A DNA stretch of 32,284 nucleotides, from the NCBI RefSeq assembly GCF_020523825.1, contig NZ_JAJALK010000031.1, positions 1 through 32,284 on the forward strand, written 5' to 3'. Source of the stretch: Methylobacterium brachiatum (GTDB lineage: Bacteria > Pseudomonadota > Alphaproteobacteria > Rhizobiales > Beijerinckiaceae). The position numbers were made by a program, and so were the translations under genes. Shown piece after piece: positions 24,001 to 31,999 of this stretch (position 1 is the stretch's first letter; each line of letters opens with the position of its first letter). Below the pieces are notes generated by a model. The model saw only the letters and a program-made list of their open reading frames with translations, was not told where the DNA came from and did not search any database.

Positions 24001-25704
24001 TCAGGCGGTGGCTCGCACCGGCGCGACCGGGTTGAGCAGGCCGGCAAAGCGTGCGTCGCGGTGGGCGAGCGTCTTGCGCAGCTTGAGCGGGTCGGTGGTG
24101 TAGGCGGCGCTGTTGAGGAACACCAGGGTGTGGCGCTGGGTCAGGCGGGCGAGCTCCGAGGCCGGCACCAGGGCCTCGGGTCCGGGCGCCACGCTCTTCG
24201 TTTCCCGACCGGTGGTGGGATCGCGCGAGACCGTCTCCTGCACGCCCGTGAAAGTCCCGAGCGCACTGGACCAGCGCTCACGTTCCGCGCCCTGCGCCCC
24301 CGAGAGGTTGAACAGCATCAGGGCTTCGGCCGTGTCGCGCAGGATGGCAGCGCCCGCCTCGCCGTAGGTGTCGGTGATCTGCGCCTCCGATTGCCAGAAG
24401 GTCCACAACGACACGCCGTAGCCCGGCAGCTCGCCAGCTCCGCGCAGGATCGCATCGAAGCGCCCGAGCACGTAGGCCTCGTCGATGATGACGAGCAGGC
24501 GCTCCGCCACGGGCGTGCGCCGCACGGTGCTGAACAGGGCGGCGAGTAGCCAGCGCACGTAGGCGCTGAGCTCCTTGCGACGGTCGTCGGCCGGCAGCAC
24601 GATGTACAGGTCGGTGTCGCCCGTGCAGAGCGCGTCGAGGCTGAAGCTGTGGCCGGTCACCACCTGCTGCATGCGCGTGTCCAGCATCCAGCTGAAGCCC
24701 TGTGCGGCGGTCGTGAGGATGCTGGCGCGGCTCTTCTCGTCGTCGGAGTCGAGGATGCCGCGCGCGTCCTGGGCGACGGCGTCGTCGTAGCCCTCCAGCG
24801 CGGCGCGCAGCGCTGTGGGATCGCGCACCAGGGCGGCGGCCTCGGGCGCGCCCTGGCCGGCTCGGATCACACATTGCAGGGCCGCCACGATGAGGACACC
24901 GGCGCGGTCGCGGAAGAAGGCCCCGGCCTCGCTGGTCTGGCCGGCCTCGGGTAGGAGGGCGCGAGCCATGCTCTGCAGCTCAAGCACATCCTCAGGGTCG
25001 AGGCCCAGCAGCGGATCCCAGCGGTCCGTGCCGCCGGCGAGGTTGAGCGGATCGAGCACGCACACCCTCTGGCCCATGCTCTCGCGTCGCCGCCGCACGG
25101 CGCGCACGACATCACCTTTGGGGTCGATCACCACGGCAGGACCGGCCCAGGCGCCGGGTTCCGGGAAGGCGAGGTTGGGCAGGATCAAACCGCTGGTCTT
25201 GCCGGAACGCGGCGGCGCGATGGTGAGCAGGTTGCCTTCGACCTGGACGCGTACAGCCCGGTTTGTCTTAGGGTCGAGGCCGAGCTCGATCCCCTTGCGC
25301 ATGCGGGCGAGCGCGCGTGGTGAGGCGAAGTCGGCATCGCCGAAGCGGCGCAAGCGATGCCGCAGCGGCACGAGGCGGCCGCCCATCAGGATCAGCATGC
25401 CGAGTGCGATGGCTGTTCCCCAGACGATGCCGAAGGCCTCACGCCCGCCACCGGGAAGCGTCTCTGAGCGACCTAGCACCATCTTGAGGTAGGTCTGGCC
25501 CATCCGGACGACGAGAGCGAGCCACGCGCCCGCTCCGCTACCCTCCGGTGTGAACCAGGCAAACGGAGTGCCGAGCGAGGCGGGCCAGGCGCGCGTGTCG
25601 AGGCCGTGACTGGCCAAGAAAGCGGCCGGGTAGCCGAGCAGGAAGGTGGCGAGCCCCATGACGAGGATGAGGCCGGCGCGGAAAGGGAGGTCGGGGCGAT
25701 GCAT
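24001..25704 (-). CDS. Type IV coupling protein (VirD4/TraG family)
   Basis: A 567-aa membrane ATPase that links the relaxosome to the type IV secretion channel. The start at 25704 (MHRPDLPF, AGGG upstream) is preferred over the longer frame to 25983, whose extra 93 residues are Arg-rich and not family-like. The N-terminus has membrane segments (AGLILVMGLATFLLGYPAAF and FGIVWGTAIALGMLILMGG). Walker A lies at residues 164-170 (PPRSGKT) and Walker B at D408-E409 (LLVIIDEAYVLG). It is convergent with the stbC-like gene, unlike R388, where the coupling gene trwB sits between trwA and trwC. No virB/trw channel genes lie within the window, so the plasmid may rely on genes beyond the edges or on a helper. 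Confidence 0.9.
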   Translation of the reverse strand: MHRPDLPFRAGLILVMGLATFLLGYPAAFLASHGLDTRAWPASLGTPFAWFTPEGSGAGAWLALVVRMGQTYLKMVLGRSETLPGGGREAFGIVWGTAIALGMLILMGGRLVPLRHRLRRFGDADFASPRALARMRKGIELGLDPKTNRAVRVQVEGNLLTIAPPRSGKTSGLILPNLAFPEPGAWAGPAVVIDPKGDVVRAVRRRRESMGQRVCVLDPLNLAGGTDRWDPLLGLDPEDVLELQSMARALLPEAGQTSEAGAFFRDRAGVLIVAALQCVIRAGQGAPEAAALVRDPTALRAALEGYDDAVAQDARGILDSDDEKSRASILTTAAQGFSWMLDTRMQQVVTGHSFSLDALCTGDTDLYIVLPADDRRKELSAYVRWLLAALFSTVRRTPVAERLLVIIDEAYVLGRFDAILRGAGELPGYGVSLWTFWQSEAQITDTYGEAGAAILRDTAEALMLFNLSGAQGAERERWSSALGTFTGVQETVSRDPTTGRETKSVAPGPEALVPASELARLTQRHTLVFLNSAAYTTDPLKLRKTLAHRDARFAGLLNPVAPVRATA

Positions 25705-26047
25705 CGCCCTGCCATAGAGCGGAACGCTTGAGCAATCCGGACATGAGGCAGCCCGGATTTGAATGTGCTGATGAAGCGTCTGTTGACGACGTTGAGCCCG
25801 ATCGGAACTCACCCTCTGCTTCCGGAGACGATACGGTACCCTTACGCCTCCCGATATCCTCCCACGAACCCAACTTGGCCGTGCGGGATGGCCAAGGCGC
25901 AATGCAAACCCACAATCCTCGGTGGTGTCCCCTAAAAGCGATAGCGCCGTCCGTCCCAGCGCATATGCTCGCTGCCGAAGCATGACGTACGCTGCTGCCG
26001 CAACAGCAGCATAGACACCAAATACTAAATCAAGTATTCAATGAAAA
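25705..26047. other. Intergenic region with two inverted repeats before the PHP-ATPase gene
   Basis: Open frames on both strands run through, but none has a ribosome binding site or protein-like composition. At 25991-26010 lies GCTGCTG-CCGCAA-CAGCAGC, and at 26021-26038 AATACT-AAATCA-AGTATT, ending nine bases before the ATG at 26048. The second falls where an operator or a ribosome-site hairpin would control the gene. The base composition changes from GC-rich to AT-rich near 26010, which probably marks the left edge of an inserted segment. Confidence 0.5.
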
Positions 26048-29035
26048 ATGTCTACATTACGATCCGTTAGAGGCTCACTATGGCACCGCTGGGACCCCCA
26101 CATACATTGTCCTGGCACGGTCTTATCTGATCAGTACAAGGCGGCGACCGGATGGGAGGATTTTCTACAACTCGTCGAGAATTCTGAACCGCGTATCCGT
26201 GTGTTAGGCGTAACTGATTATCTAAGTCTCCGCTCGTATGAACGTGTCGTTGCGTACAAAGCAGAGGGCCGGCTTCCTGACGTTGATCTAATTTTTCCAA
26301 ACGTGGAAATGCGCTTTGGCTTGCAAACAGCCAAGAGCTCACACGTCAACGTTCACCTTCTGATATCACCAGAGCAACCGGATCATCTTGACGAGGCACG
26401 TCGCTTTCTCTCAAGACTAAGCTTTCAAGCCTTCGACGATGTTTTTCGCTGTGAAGAAGATGATCTAATTCGCTTGGGCAAACGTCACGACCCTTCGCTC
26501 AGAGAGGACGAAGCTGCGCTGCGAGCCGGCACAAACCAGTTCAAGGTCGGTTTTGAACAACTCAAGAAAGAGTTCAGGCAGAGCGATTGGGCGCAGAACA
26601 ACGCCCTCGTTGCCGTCGCTGGCGGATCACAGGATGGCACTTCTGGGCTGGCGAAAGACGCCTCCTATGCCACCCAACGCCGTGAGTACGAACGTTTTGC
26701 GCGAGTAATTTTTGCATCGAGCCCAGCACAAATAGCGTTCTGGACTGGACAGGGCAAACTCACCTCGGAAGAATTAAATGACGGCTATGGAGGATGCAAG
26801 TTATGCCTCCATGGCTCAGATGCACATCGTGAAGATAAAGTCGGAAAGCCTGATCTTGATCGTCTCTGCTGGATCAAAGGCGACCTGACATTCGAAGCTT
26901 TGCGACAAGCCTACATTGAACCAAGCACAAGAGCCTTCATCGGCCCTACTCCGCCGACCGGTGCGCTTCCCTCCCAAGCAATTTCAGAAATCGAGATCCG
27001 TAACGCATCGTGGCTGCCGGTGAGCAAGATACCGCTCAACACCGGACTCGTTGCTGTGATTGGTGCGCGTGGCTCAGGGAAAACTGCTCTGGCTGACTTC
27101 ATTGCAGCTGGCGCAAACAGCCTATCGGCACACCTTAACGAAAAATCGTTTATACGGCGCGCCGCCGCTCACCTAGGAGATGCTGAGGTGCAGCTGAGTT
27201 GGCAATCGGGAGAGACCACATCAGCGGCGCTTTCTGACACAGGGCTGGACGATCCAGATTTAGATCCCCGTGTACAATACCTTTCTCAGCAGTTCGTCGA
27301 TCAATTATGCTCGGCGGAAGGTATAACCGACGCACTTCTTGCGGAAATCGAGCGAGTAGTTTTTCAAGCGCACGTTCCCGAGGATCGTATGGAAGCAACT
27401 GACTTCCAAGATTTACTGGAACAGAAGGCGGCCTCTCCGCGCACAGCTAGGGCTCGGCATGAGCGGGCGCTAGCTGAGGCAGGTGAAACTCTCAATGTCC
27501 TCCGACACAAGAAACATAATTACCCGACATTGAAAAAGCAGTTGGAGCAGAAGGCCGCGTCCATTGCCAAGGACAAGAAGGATCGCCTGTCACTTCTTGG
27601 AAAAGGTGGCGAAGATCGAGCTAAAAGGCTGGAGGAGGTCTCGACGGCTGTTGACTCAGCATTTCGGAACATTGAGCGGCAAAAGCGTGCCCTTCGTCAG
27701 GTTGAGACGCTCCGAGATTATGTCAGGGATTTCAGGACGACCGAGGCCGAAAGCCAGTTGGCGGGGTTGAAGGAAACCTCACCTGCTGTTGGTTTCAGCG
27801 CACCTCAGTGGGAGCAATTTCGCTTGGATTTCAAAGGTGATGTTGATCAGCTGATTGTGGAGCGGGCCGACGCCCTTAAAGCGCTTATTCTCAGCCTAAA
27901 TGGTCCGGCTCAGGGTGAGCCAGAGTTTGATGCCAGCGCCCCAGCCAGTAGTGCTCCTTTGGTTGCCGACGGAGCCAATCTCAACGACCAAACACATTCG
28001 CTGCTCAAGAAAGAGCTCGCGCGGCTGCAGAAACTTGTTGGGATAGATCTTGATAATACACGGCGCTTCAGGATCATTTCCGAGAAAATCTCAAAAGACG
28101 AAGCTGCTATAGTAAAACTTAGTGAGCAGGTGGACGAAGCAGGAGAAGCGGACGAACTGATCCGCAACCTAAATGCAGAACGCAAGCTTCGTTATCAGCT
28201 TATTTTGGATGCCATCATTGCTGAGGAGACCGAGCTTGGGGCGCTCTACGCCCCTCTGGCGGCAAAGTTAGGTACTTCCACAGGAACGCTCGGCAAGCTT
28301 TCATTCCGTGTCAAACGACTCGTTGATGCGGCAGGTTGGGCAGCGCGTGGAGAGGAACTTCTTGATCTTAGAAAGGCCGGTGATCTCAAGGGCAAAGGCA
28401 CACTTTTACGGCTTGCCCAGGAACAGTTAGTGCCTGCTTGGACGAATGGATCCGCAACCGAGGTCGCTGACGCCCTCACGCATTTTAGAGAGGCTCACGA
28501 AACTGCGATCTTGTCTCATGCAATTCCGGATAGGTCGGATCGCGAAGAGTTCATGCGGTGGGCCAGTCGAGTGGGAGCATGGCTTTATGACACAAGCCAT
28601 ATCCGCATCTCTTATAGCATTGAATATGATGGTGTAGCTATTGAACAGCTTTCACCGGGAACGCGTGGCATCGTCTTACTACTCCTCTACCTTGCCATTG
28701 ATGCGGAGGATGACAGGCCGTTGATTGTTGATCAACCCGAAGAAAATCTTGATCCAAAATCGGTTTTTGACGACCTAGTTCATCTATTTAAGATAGCCAG
28801 TCGGCGCCGTCAGATCATAATCGTGACGCACAATGCTAACCTGGTTGTAAATACCGATGTTGACCAGGTCATTGTTGCGCAATGCGGGCCGCATCGCCCG
28901 GGTATGTTACCAATAATTAGCTATCAAGGCGGCGGTCTTGAGGATCCTGCAATTCGTCAGAGTGTCTGCGACATCTTAGAGGGTGGGCAAGCCGCTTTCC
29001 GCGAGAGGGCTAAGCGCTTGCGGGTAAGCTTGTAA
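26048..29035 (+). CDS. PHP-domain ABC/SMC-like ATPase (TrlF-like, putative phage defence)
   Basis: A 995-aa protein combining a nuclease-like PHP domain and an ABC-type ATPase. PHP motifs: DPHIH with H18 and H20 near the N-terminus, GVTDYLS, NVEMRF, and GSDAH at 256-260. The ATPase has Walker A GARGSGKT at 339-346, a long middle region of about 400 residues rich in Lys/Glu likely to form coiled coil, an ABC signature LSPGTRG at 868-874, Walker B PLIVDQPEENLDP with D895, and an H-loop VTHNANL with H928. This order is that of Rad50/SMC-like proteins and of TrlF-family ATPases, which are found in defence islands. Lower GC and different codon use than the conjugation genes on either side point to recent acquisition. 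It is a single-gene unit; nuclease activity and target are unknown. Confidence 0.85.
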   Translation: MSTLRSVRGSLWHRWDPHIHCPGTVLSDQYKAATGWEDFLQLVENSEPRIRVLGVTDYLSLRSYERVVAYKAEGRLPDVDLIFPNVEMRFGLQTAKSSHVNVHLLISPEQPDHLDEARRFLSRLSFQAFDDVFRCEEDDLIRLGKRHDPSLREDEAALRAGTNQFKVGFEQLKKEFRQSDWAQNNALVAVAGGSQDGTSGLAKDASYATQRREYERFARVIFASSPAQIAFWTGQGKLTSEELNDGYGGCKLCLHGSDAHREDKVGKPDLDRLCWIKGDLTFEALRQAYIEPSTRAFIGPTPPTGALPSQAISEIEIRNASWLPVSKIPLNTGLVAVIGARGSGKTALADFIAAGANSLSAHLNEKSFIRRAAAHLGDAEVQLSWQSGETTSAALSDTGLDDPDLDPRVQYLSQQFVDQLCSAEGITDALLAEIERVVFQAHVPEDRMEATDFQDLLEQKAASPRTARARHERALAEAGETLNVLRHKKHNYPTLKKQLEQKAASIAKDKKDRLSLLGKGGEDRAKRLEEVSTAVDSAFRNIERQKRALRQVETLRDYVRDFRTTEAESQLAGLKETSPAVGFSAPQWEQFRLDFKGDVDQLIVERADALKALILSLNGPAQGEPEFDASAPASSAPLVADGANLNDQTHSLLKKELARLQKLVGIDLDNTRRFRIISEKISKDEAAIVKLSEQVDEAGEADELIRNLNAERKLRYQLILDAIIAEETELGALYAPLAAKLGTSTGTLGKLSFRVKRLVDAAGWAARGEELLDLRKAGDLKGKGTLLRLAQEQLVPAWTNGSATEVADALTHFREAHETAILSHAIPDRSDREEFMRWASRVGAWLYDTSHIRISYSIEYDGVAIEQLSPGTRGIVLLLLYLAIDAEDDRPLIVDQPEENLDPKSVFDDLVHLFKIASRRRQIIIVTHNANLVVNTDVDQVIVAQCGPHRPGMLPIISYQGGGLEDPAIRQSVCDILEGGQAAFRERAKRLRVSL

Positions 29036-29428
29036 TTAGACCGCTACGAGCTCGCCCCATCGTGTGGTGTAACGCTGCGAGAGGTGCTCCGCCCGCAGCT
29101 TCCACGGGCGATCCTGCCCGCTGCAGGCAAACCGCGCCCGTAGCGCGCGTTAAGCTGATCAATGCAGTCCATCAGGCGCACGCGCTCCGGGCGATCCGGC
29201 CGCAGGAACAACGAGCCCTGCACGCCGTCGGCCGGATGCAGATCGAGGAACAGCACCCCGCACTTCTTGTAGCGGAACTCGGGCCGGTAGATGCCTTTCA
29301 GGCCCCACAGGGCCGCCCGGATCAGCCGGCCAGTGTCGCTGGTGCCGATCGTCAGCCGTACAGGGCGGGTGGCGTAGTACTGGGCGTCCTCGGACTTGTG
29401 CCGGTTGGTCGTGACCATCACGACCACA
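29036..29428 (-). pseudogene. umuC: umuC C-terminal fragment (DNA polymerase V subunit)
   Basis: Minus-strand reading gives VVVMVTTNRHKSEDAQYYAT, the little-finger region LIRAALWGLKGIYRPEFRYK followed by KCGVLFLDL, and LMDCIDQLNARYGRG, all typical of the last 130 residues of UmuC. At about base 29131 the frame breaks: the following residues fit only in a shifted frame, FACSGQDRPWKLRAEHLS then QRYTTRWGELVAV and TAA at 29036-29038. So both the front two-thirds of the gene are missing and the remaining tail is frameshifted. The stop abuts the PHP-ATPase stop with no base between, and the upper end is fused to DUF2958. Inactive. Confidence 0.85.
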
Positions 29429-29764
29429 GACGATGTGCTCGGCCCGGTGGGCGGCCGCCACGTAGGCCGACAGCGGTCCCTTGGCCTCGAACCACAGATC
29501 CCGCTCCACGGGCAGACCCAGCTTGCCGCGCACGGTCTGTAGCTCGGACAGGCGCACATAGCCGAGCTCCGGACAGCCAACGCCGAGATCACACAGCCCA
29601 AAGGCGATGTCCGGTTCGGTCGGATCCAGCTCGGTCAGCAGCCACGTGGCGCCCGCATCAGGGGTGAACAGCTTGACCACCGGATGGGGGTCGATGTCCC
29701 GCTTGGTGCTCGCGGCGCCATCGGCGAGCAACGCGGCGCGCTGCTCTGCGGTGATGAGTTGCAT
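29159..29764 (-). CDS. DUF2958 protein with abnormal C-terminal extension
   Basis: Starts at ATG 29764. Residues 1-112 match the whole of the usual DUF2958 protein: MQLITAEQRAALLADGA, DPHPVVKLFTPDAGATWLLT, GLCDLGVGCPELGYVRLSEL, LPVERDLWFEAKGPLSAYV, HRAEHIV. Family members normally end about there (bases 29429-29431), but here no stop follows, and about 89 further residues are translated out of frame from the umuC fragment, with no resemblance to any protein. The family is frequent on alphaproteobacterial plasmids and has no assigned function. The domain may still fold, but the tail shows that a recombination event removed its 3' end. The ribosome binding site is weak. Confidence 0.75.
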   Translation of the reverse strand: MQLITAEQRAALLADGAASTKRDIDPHPVVKLFTPDAGATWLLTELDPTEPDIAFGLCDLGVGCPELGYVRLSELQTVRGKLGLPVERDLWFEAKGPLSAYVAAAHRAEHIVCGRDGHDQPAQVRGRPVLRHPPCTADDRHQRHWPADPGGPVGPERHLPARVPLQEVRGAVPRSASGRRRAGLVVPAAGSPGARAPDGLH

Positions 29765-30198
29765 GGGATTGGCTTTCGTTGGTTCAGAACGAAGCCGCAG
29801 AACCCTTCCCCGTGAAGCGTCAGGCCCCGTCTTGACCTTCTGCCCGTCGGCGAGACCGGGGGTGGCGCAGGTCACAGGGGAAGGGGATCACCCGCCCGGC
29901 AGGCATGCCTTCACGCCGAAGGATGGGGACACACCTTGACCGCAGCCGCGGGCAGCGCATTTATTTTCACAAATCGGTGATAGACTGAGGGAACTGGGAT
30001 CTAGTGCACAGACGCCGACGAACGCACCACGTGCTTGTCTGCTAATTTACTGCAACCGCTTCGAAATCGACGCTGGCTTGTGTATGCTTTGTCGGCGTCA
30101 GAGCACTAGTCAGCATCCGTTCAGGTAAAAACAGTTCTGTACGCAGCGCCAGATCAGGCGTGGCGCCTTTGTCCGCCTTGGCGCCTGGAGTTGCTGCC
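29765..30198. other. Intergenic region, no gene seen
   Basis: No convincing coding sequence. The part around 29960-29990 (TTTATTTTCACAAATCGGTGATAGACT) is AT-richer and has the look of a promoter reading toward the plus strand. The rest contains no obvious repeat or RNA gene. Confidence 0.35.
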
Positions 30199-30747
30199 AT
30201 GAGCGCAGCTAGTCGCTTTACCAGTTTAAGCGTTATCGTTGTTGGTGTCGCAGGATGGGCAGCTCCTGCCGCCGCTCGTCCCTTCCTGAAATTCAAGATC
30301 AAGCACTTCATCCCGACCATGTCGGTTGACCTGGGCAAGGGCCGGGCGTTGGACGTATCGGCTTTGGGGCCCGTTCATGTTTCGGGAGACCGGGGCTTCG
30401 TGGGCGGCGTGGTAAACACCACCAGCGACCTCACGCAACCCGCTGCCACACTCCTGCAAAAGACCGCTGCAGGAATTGATAATTTCCTGCAGGGTCCCGA
30501 CAAGATCAACGAAACGATCCGTCACGGCTTTGAGGGCGGTCAAAACTCCCTCGATGCGTTGATTTCTTGGCTGAAGACATTCGTCGCCACAGCCTCAGTG
30601 TACGGAATAGTGGCATTTGGTGTTGCGATCGTGGTTTCAGTAATCCTTAGTGCCCTGATCACGACGCTTACGCTGCGCCGCAGGTTGGCTGTTGTGCAAG
30701 CAACCCCTGGTCTGTCCACGACGACTGCAGCCGGCCCTGCCGTCTAG
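30199..30747 (+). CDS. Unknown exported protein with C-terminal membrane anchor
   Basis: A 182-aa protein. The start at 30199 has GGAG seven bases upstream. It has an N-terminal signal segment (LSVIVVGVAGWAAPAAA) and a C-terminal membrane helix (YGIVAFGVAIVVSVILSALI) followed by a basic tail (LRRRLAVV). The exposed middle part is rich in Gly/Asp (SVDLGKGRALDVSALGPVHV) and then helical (LQKTAAGIDNFLQGPDKINE). Topology would leave about 115 residues in the periplasm. No family recognised. It lies by itself between the DUF2958 remnant and the replication region and is followed by a strong hairpin. Confidence 0.6.
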   Translation: MSAASRFTSLSVIVVGVAGWAAPAAARPFLKFKIKHFIPTMSVDLGKGRALDVSALGPVHVSGDRGFVGGVVNTTSDLTQPAATLLQKTAAGIDNFLQGPDKINETIRHGFEGGQNSLDALISWLKTFVATASVYGIVAFGVAIVVSVILSALITTLTLRRRLAVVQATPGLSTTTAAGPAV

Positions 30748-30770
30748 CCTGTTTTGTGGATCGATAGAGG

Positions 30771-30802
30771 CGGCTTCGACGCCCTCTGGGGCGTTGAAGC
30801 CG
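30771..30802 (+). terminator. Strong hairpin after the exported-protein gene
   Basis: CGGCTTCGACGCCC-TCTG-GGGCGTTGAAGCCG: a 14-bp stem with one G-T pair, 23 bases downstream of the stop at 30747. No T run follows. It probably ends or stabilises the upstream transcript. Confidence 0.6.
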
Positions 30803-30910
30803 ACGGCAGCCCACCGCCGGGCGTTCGGGACGGGGTCAAGGCCGGAGAGCGCAGTGTGCTTTGAGGCCGGCCCGGGCGGCTGGCCCCTCGCCAGACACGG
30901 AACCAGGACG

Positions 30911-30940
30911 GCATACCGTTTACGGTTTACCGCATGCGGT
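30911..30940. repeat. GCATACCGTTTAC repeat plus 12-bp palindrome
   Basis: GCATACCGTTTAC at 30911-30923 recurs exactly at 31266-31278. Just to its right is the palindrome ACCGCATGCGGT (30929-30940). The two copies flank the tiny secreted ORF at 31044-31169. Probably binding sites for a plasmid replication or partition protein. Confidence 0.5.
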
Positions 30941-31043
30941 TAAATGGGAAAGCGCCTGTCGGCTGGCGTCGCCGGCGCAGCCCAGAAGCCAGGGCATCAA
31001 GGACCCGCACCTGCGGGCCGTGCAGACGCACGTGGATAGCCCC

Positions 31044-31169
31044 ATGACCCGTTTCACCCGTATTCTGACGGCCCTCCTTCTGGCGGCCGCCTGCACCCCG
31101 GTGCAGGCCCGCGATTGGGAGCGGCAGGTTGTGCCGGAGATCCGTGGCGCGGACCTGCCGAGGTGCTGA
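31044..31169 (+). CDS. Very small secreted ORF (41 aa)
   Basis: MTRFTRILTALLLAAAC followed by TPVQARDWERQV and a short tail ending in Cys. The first 22 residues form a clear signal peptide; either a lipobox-like AAAC or a signal peptidase I site after VQA could be used. Only about 19 residues remain after cleavage, so it is either a small exported peptide or the front of a truncated gene. No convincing ribosome binding site lies upstream. It is flanked by the GCATACCGTTTAC repeats. Confidence 0.35.
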   Translation: MTRFTRILTALLLAAACTPVQARDWERQVVPEIRGADLPRC

Positions 31170-31262
31170 CCCTGCCCCCTCCCCCACCGCACAGCCCATG
31201 GGATCTATGGGGCCGCGCAAGATCCACGCACCCTCGCCCTGCTTGCGCTCGCCTAACCTCAC

Positions 31263-31295
31263 GCCGCATACCGTTTACCGTAAACGGCATGCGGC
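31263..31295. repeat. 33-bp near-perfect palindrome
   Basis: GCCGCATACCGTTTAC and GTAAACGGCATGCGGC surround a single central C, with one mismatch in 16 paired positions. It includes the 13-base sequence also found at 30911-30923. A symmetrical site of this size in a plasmid origin region usually binds a dimeric initiator or partition protein. Confidence 0.6.
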
Positions 31296-31321
31296 CAACT
31301 GGGGTCGGTTGAACGGGAAAG

Positions 31322-31488
31322 CCGGCCCCAAATTGGCTGCCAGTCAGGGATTTCGCGGGAACACCGGCCCCAGATTTCTCGGTTTTTCGATCCGAACCGC
31401 TGCAGAAAGCGCGATTTCGCGTCGGGCGCGAGCCGATCGACAGCCTGGCTGCGGGTACGCACAGGTACGAGAAAGCCTGCCCCAGATT
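31322..31488 (-). repeat. Three degenerate iterons in inverted orientation
   Basis: CCGGCCCCAAATT (31322-31334), CCGGCCCCAGATTT (31364-31377) and CCTGCCCCAGATT (31476-31488) are reverse complements of the iteron core AATTTGGGGCCGG found at 32000-32177. Each is preceded by a GGGAA- or GAGAAA-like element. They probably serve as additional initiator-binding sites for control of replication. Confidence 0.6.
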
Positions 31489-31551
31489 GCAGTTGGCGAC
31501 GGCGGGGGCCGAGTTCATCCGATGGACCGGCACCCCTCCTCCGGAAGGTTC

Positions 31552-31820
31552 GCAGTCGCGAAGCGACTGCCTCATCACACCATCGTGCTCAGCGCGGTGA
31601 CAAAGCCTCTCAGGAGGGCTGTGAGCGGTTTTTCGAGTCTCTGCCGTCCGCTGTCGGTTCTGCCGCCCCGAACCCGTCCTGAGGCCGCGCAGGTGGATTT
31701 TGCCACCCGCATACTCGGAGAGCCCGTCTTTGGTCGCTATCAAGCGACCACCATCTGGAATCGAGCCGCCGGAGGCGGCTTCCTTATTGGGTGGGGGAGC
31801 GGGTTTTCGCGGAGCGAAAA
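31552..31820. repeat. Cluster of five small-loop hairpins
   Basis: Five short perfect inverted repeats lie within 270 bases: GCAGTCGC-GAA-GCGACTGC (31552-31570), GGTGG-ATTTTG-CCACC (31692-31707), TGGTCGCT-ATCA-AGCGACCA (31731-31750), AGCCGCC-GGA-GGCGGCT (31764-31780) and TTTTCGC-GGA-GCGAAAA (31804-31820). Three have GAA or GGA loops. No credible protein is encoded through here. This could be a structured RNA controlling replication, a single-strand initiation site, or a set of terminators. Confidence 0.5.
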
Positions 31821-31921
31821 GGGGCGGGGTTTGTGCCTGCATGAACAGATCCGGAGATGCACAGGCTGTCCACGGGCTTTTTCAGGCTCTGGATTCTGCG
31901 CTGCTTTTCCCCAGGTCTGTG

Positions 31922-31998
31922 TCTCTTTAGGTCTCTTTAAGATGTCTATATAAAAAGTCTTTATGAAAATTCCTGTTATGTTGTAGGGGTTTACAACC
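31922..31998. other. AT-rich segment next to the iterons (probable unwinding region)
   Basis: A strongly AT-rich stretch in a GC-rich plasmid, with the repeat TCTCTTTA twice at its left end and GTTGTA-GGGGTT-TACAAC at its right end, directly before the first iteron. It has the place and composition of the duplex-unwinding element of an iteron origin. Confidence 0.6.
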
Positions 31999-31999
31999 T

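Noticed and set aside
25705..25983. N-terminal extension of the coupling protein to 25983
   Set aside because: The extra 93 residues are Arg-rich and lack similarity to the family. The Met at 25704 has an AGGG upstream and begins directly before the first membrane helix.
25984..29764. Insertion sequence or transposon carrying the PHP-ATPase
   Set aside because: No transposase, terminal inverted repeats or target duplication could be seen at either edge.
31552..31820. CRISPR array
   Set aside because: The hairpins differ from one another in sequence and there are no regularly spaced identical repeats. No cas gene is present.
31129..31953. 274-codon plus-strand ORF and the 262-codon minus-strand ORF overlapping it
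   Set aside because: Both run across the inverted iterons and hairpins, have no ribosome binding site and no protein-like pattern. The segment is better explained as origin DNA.
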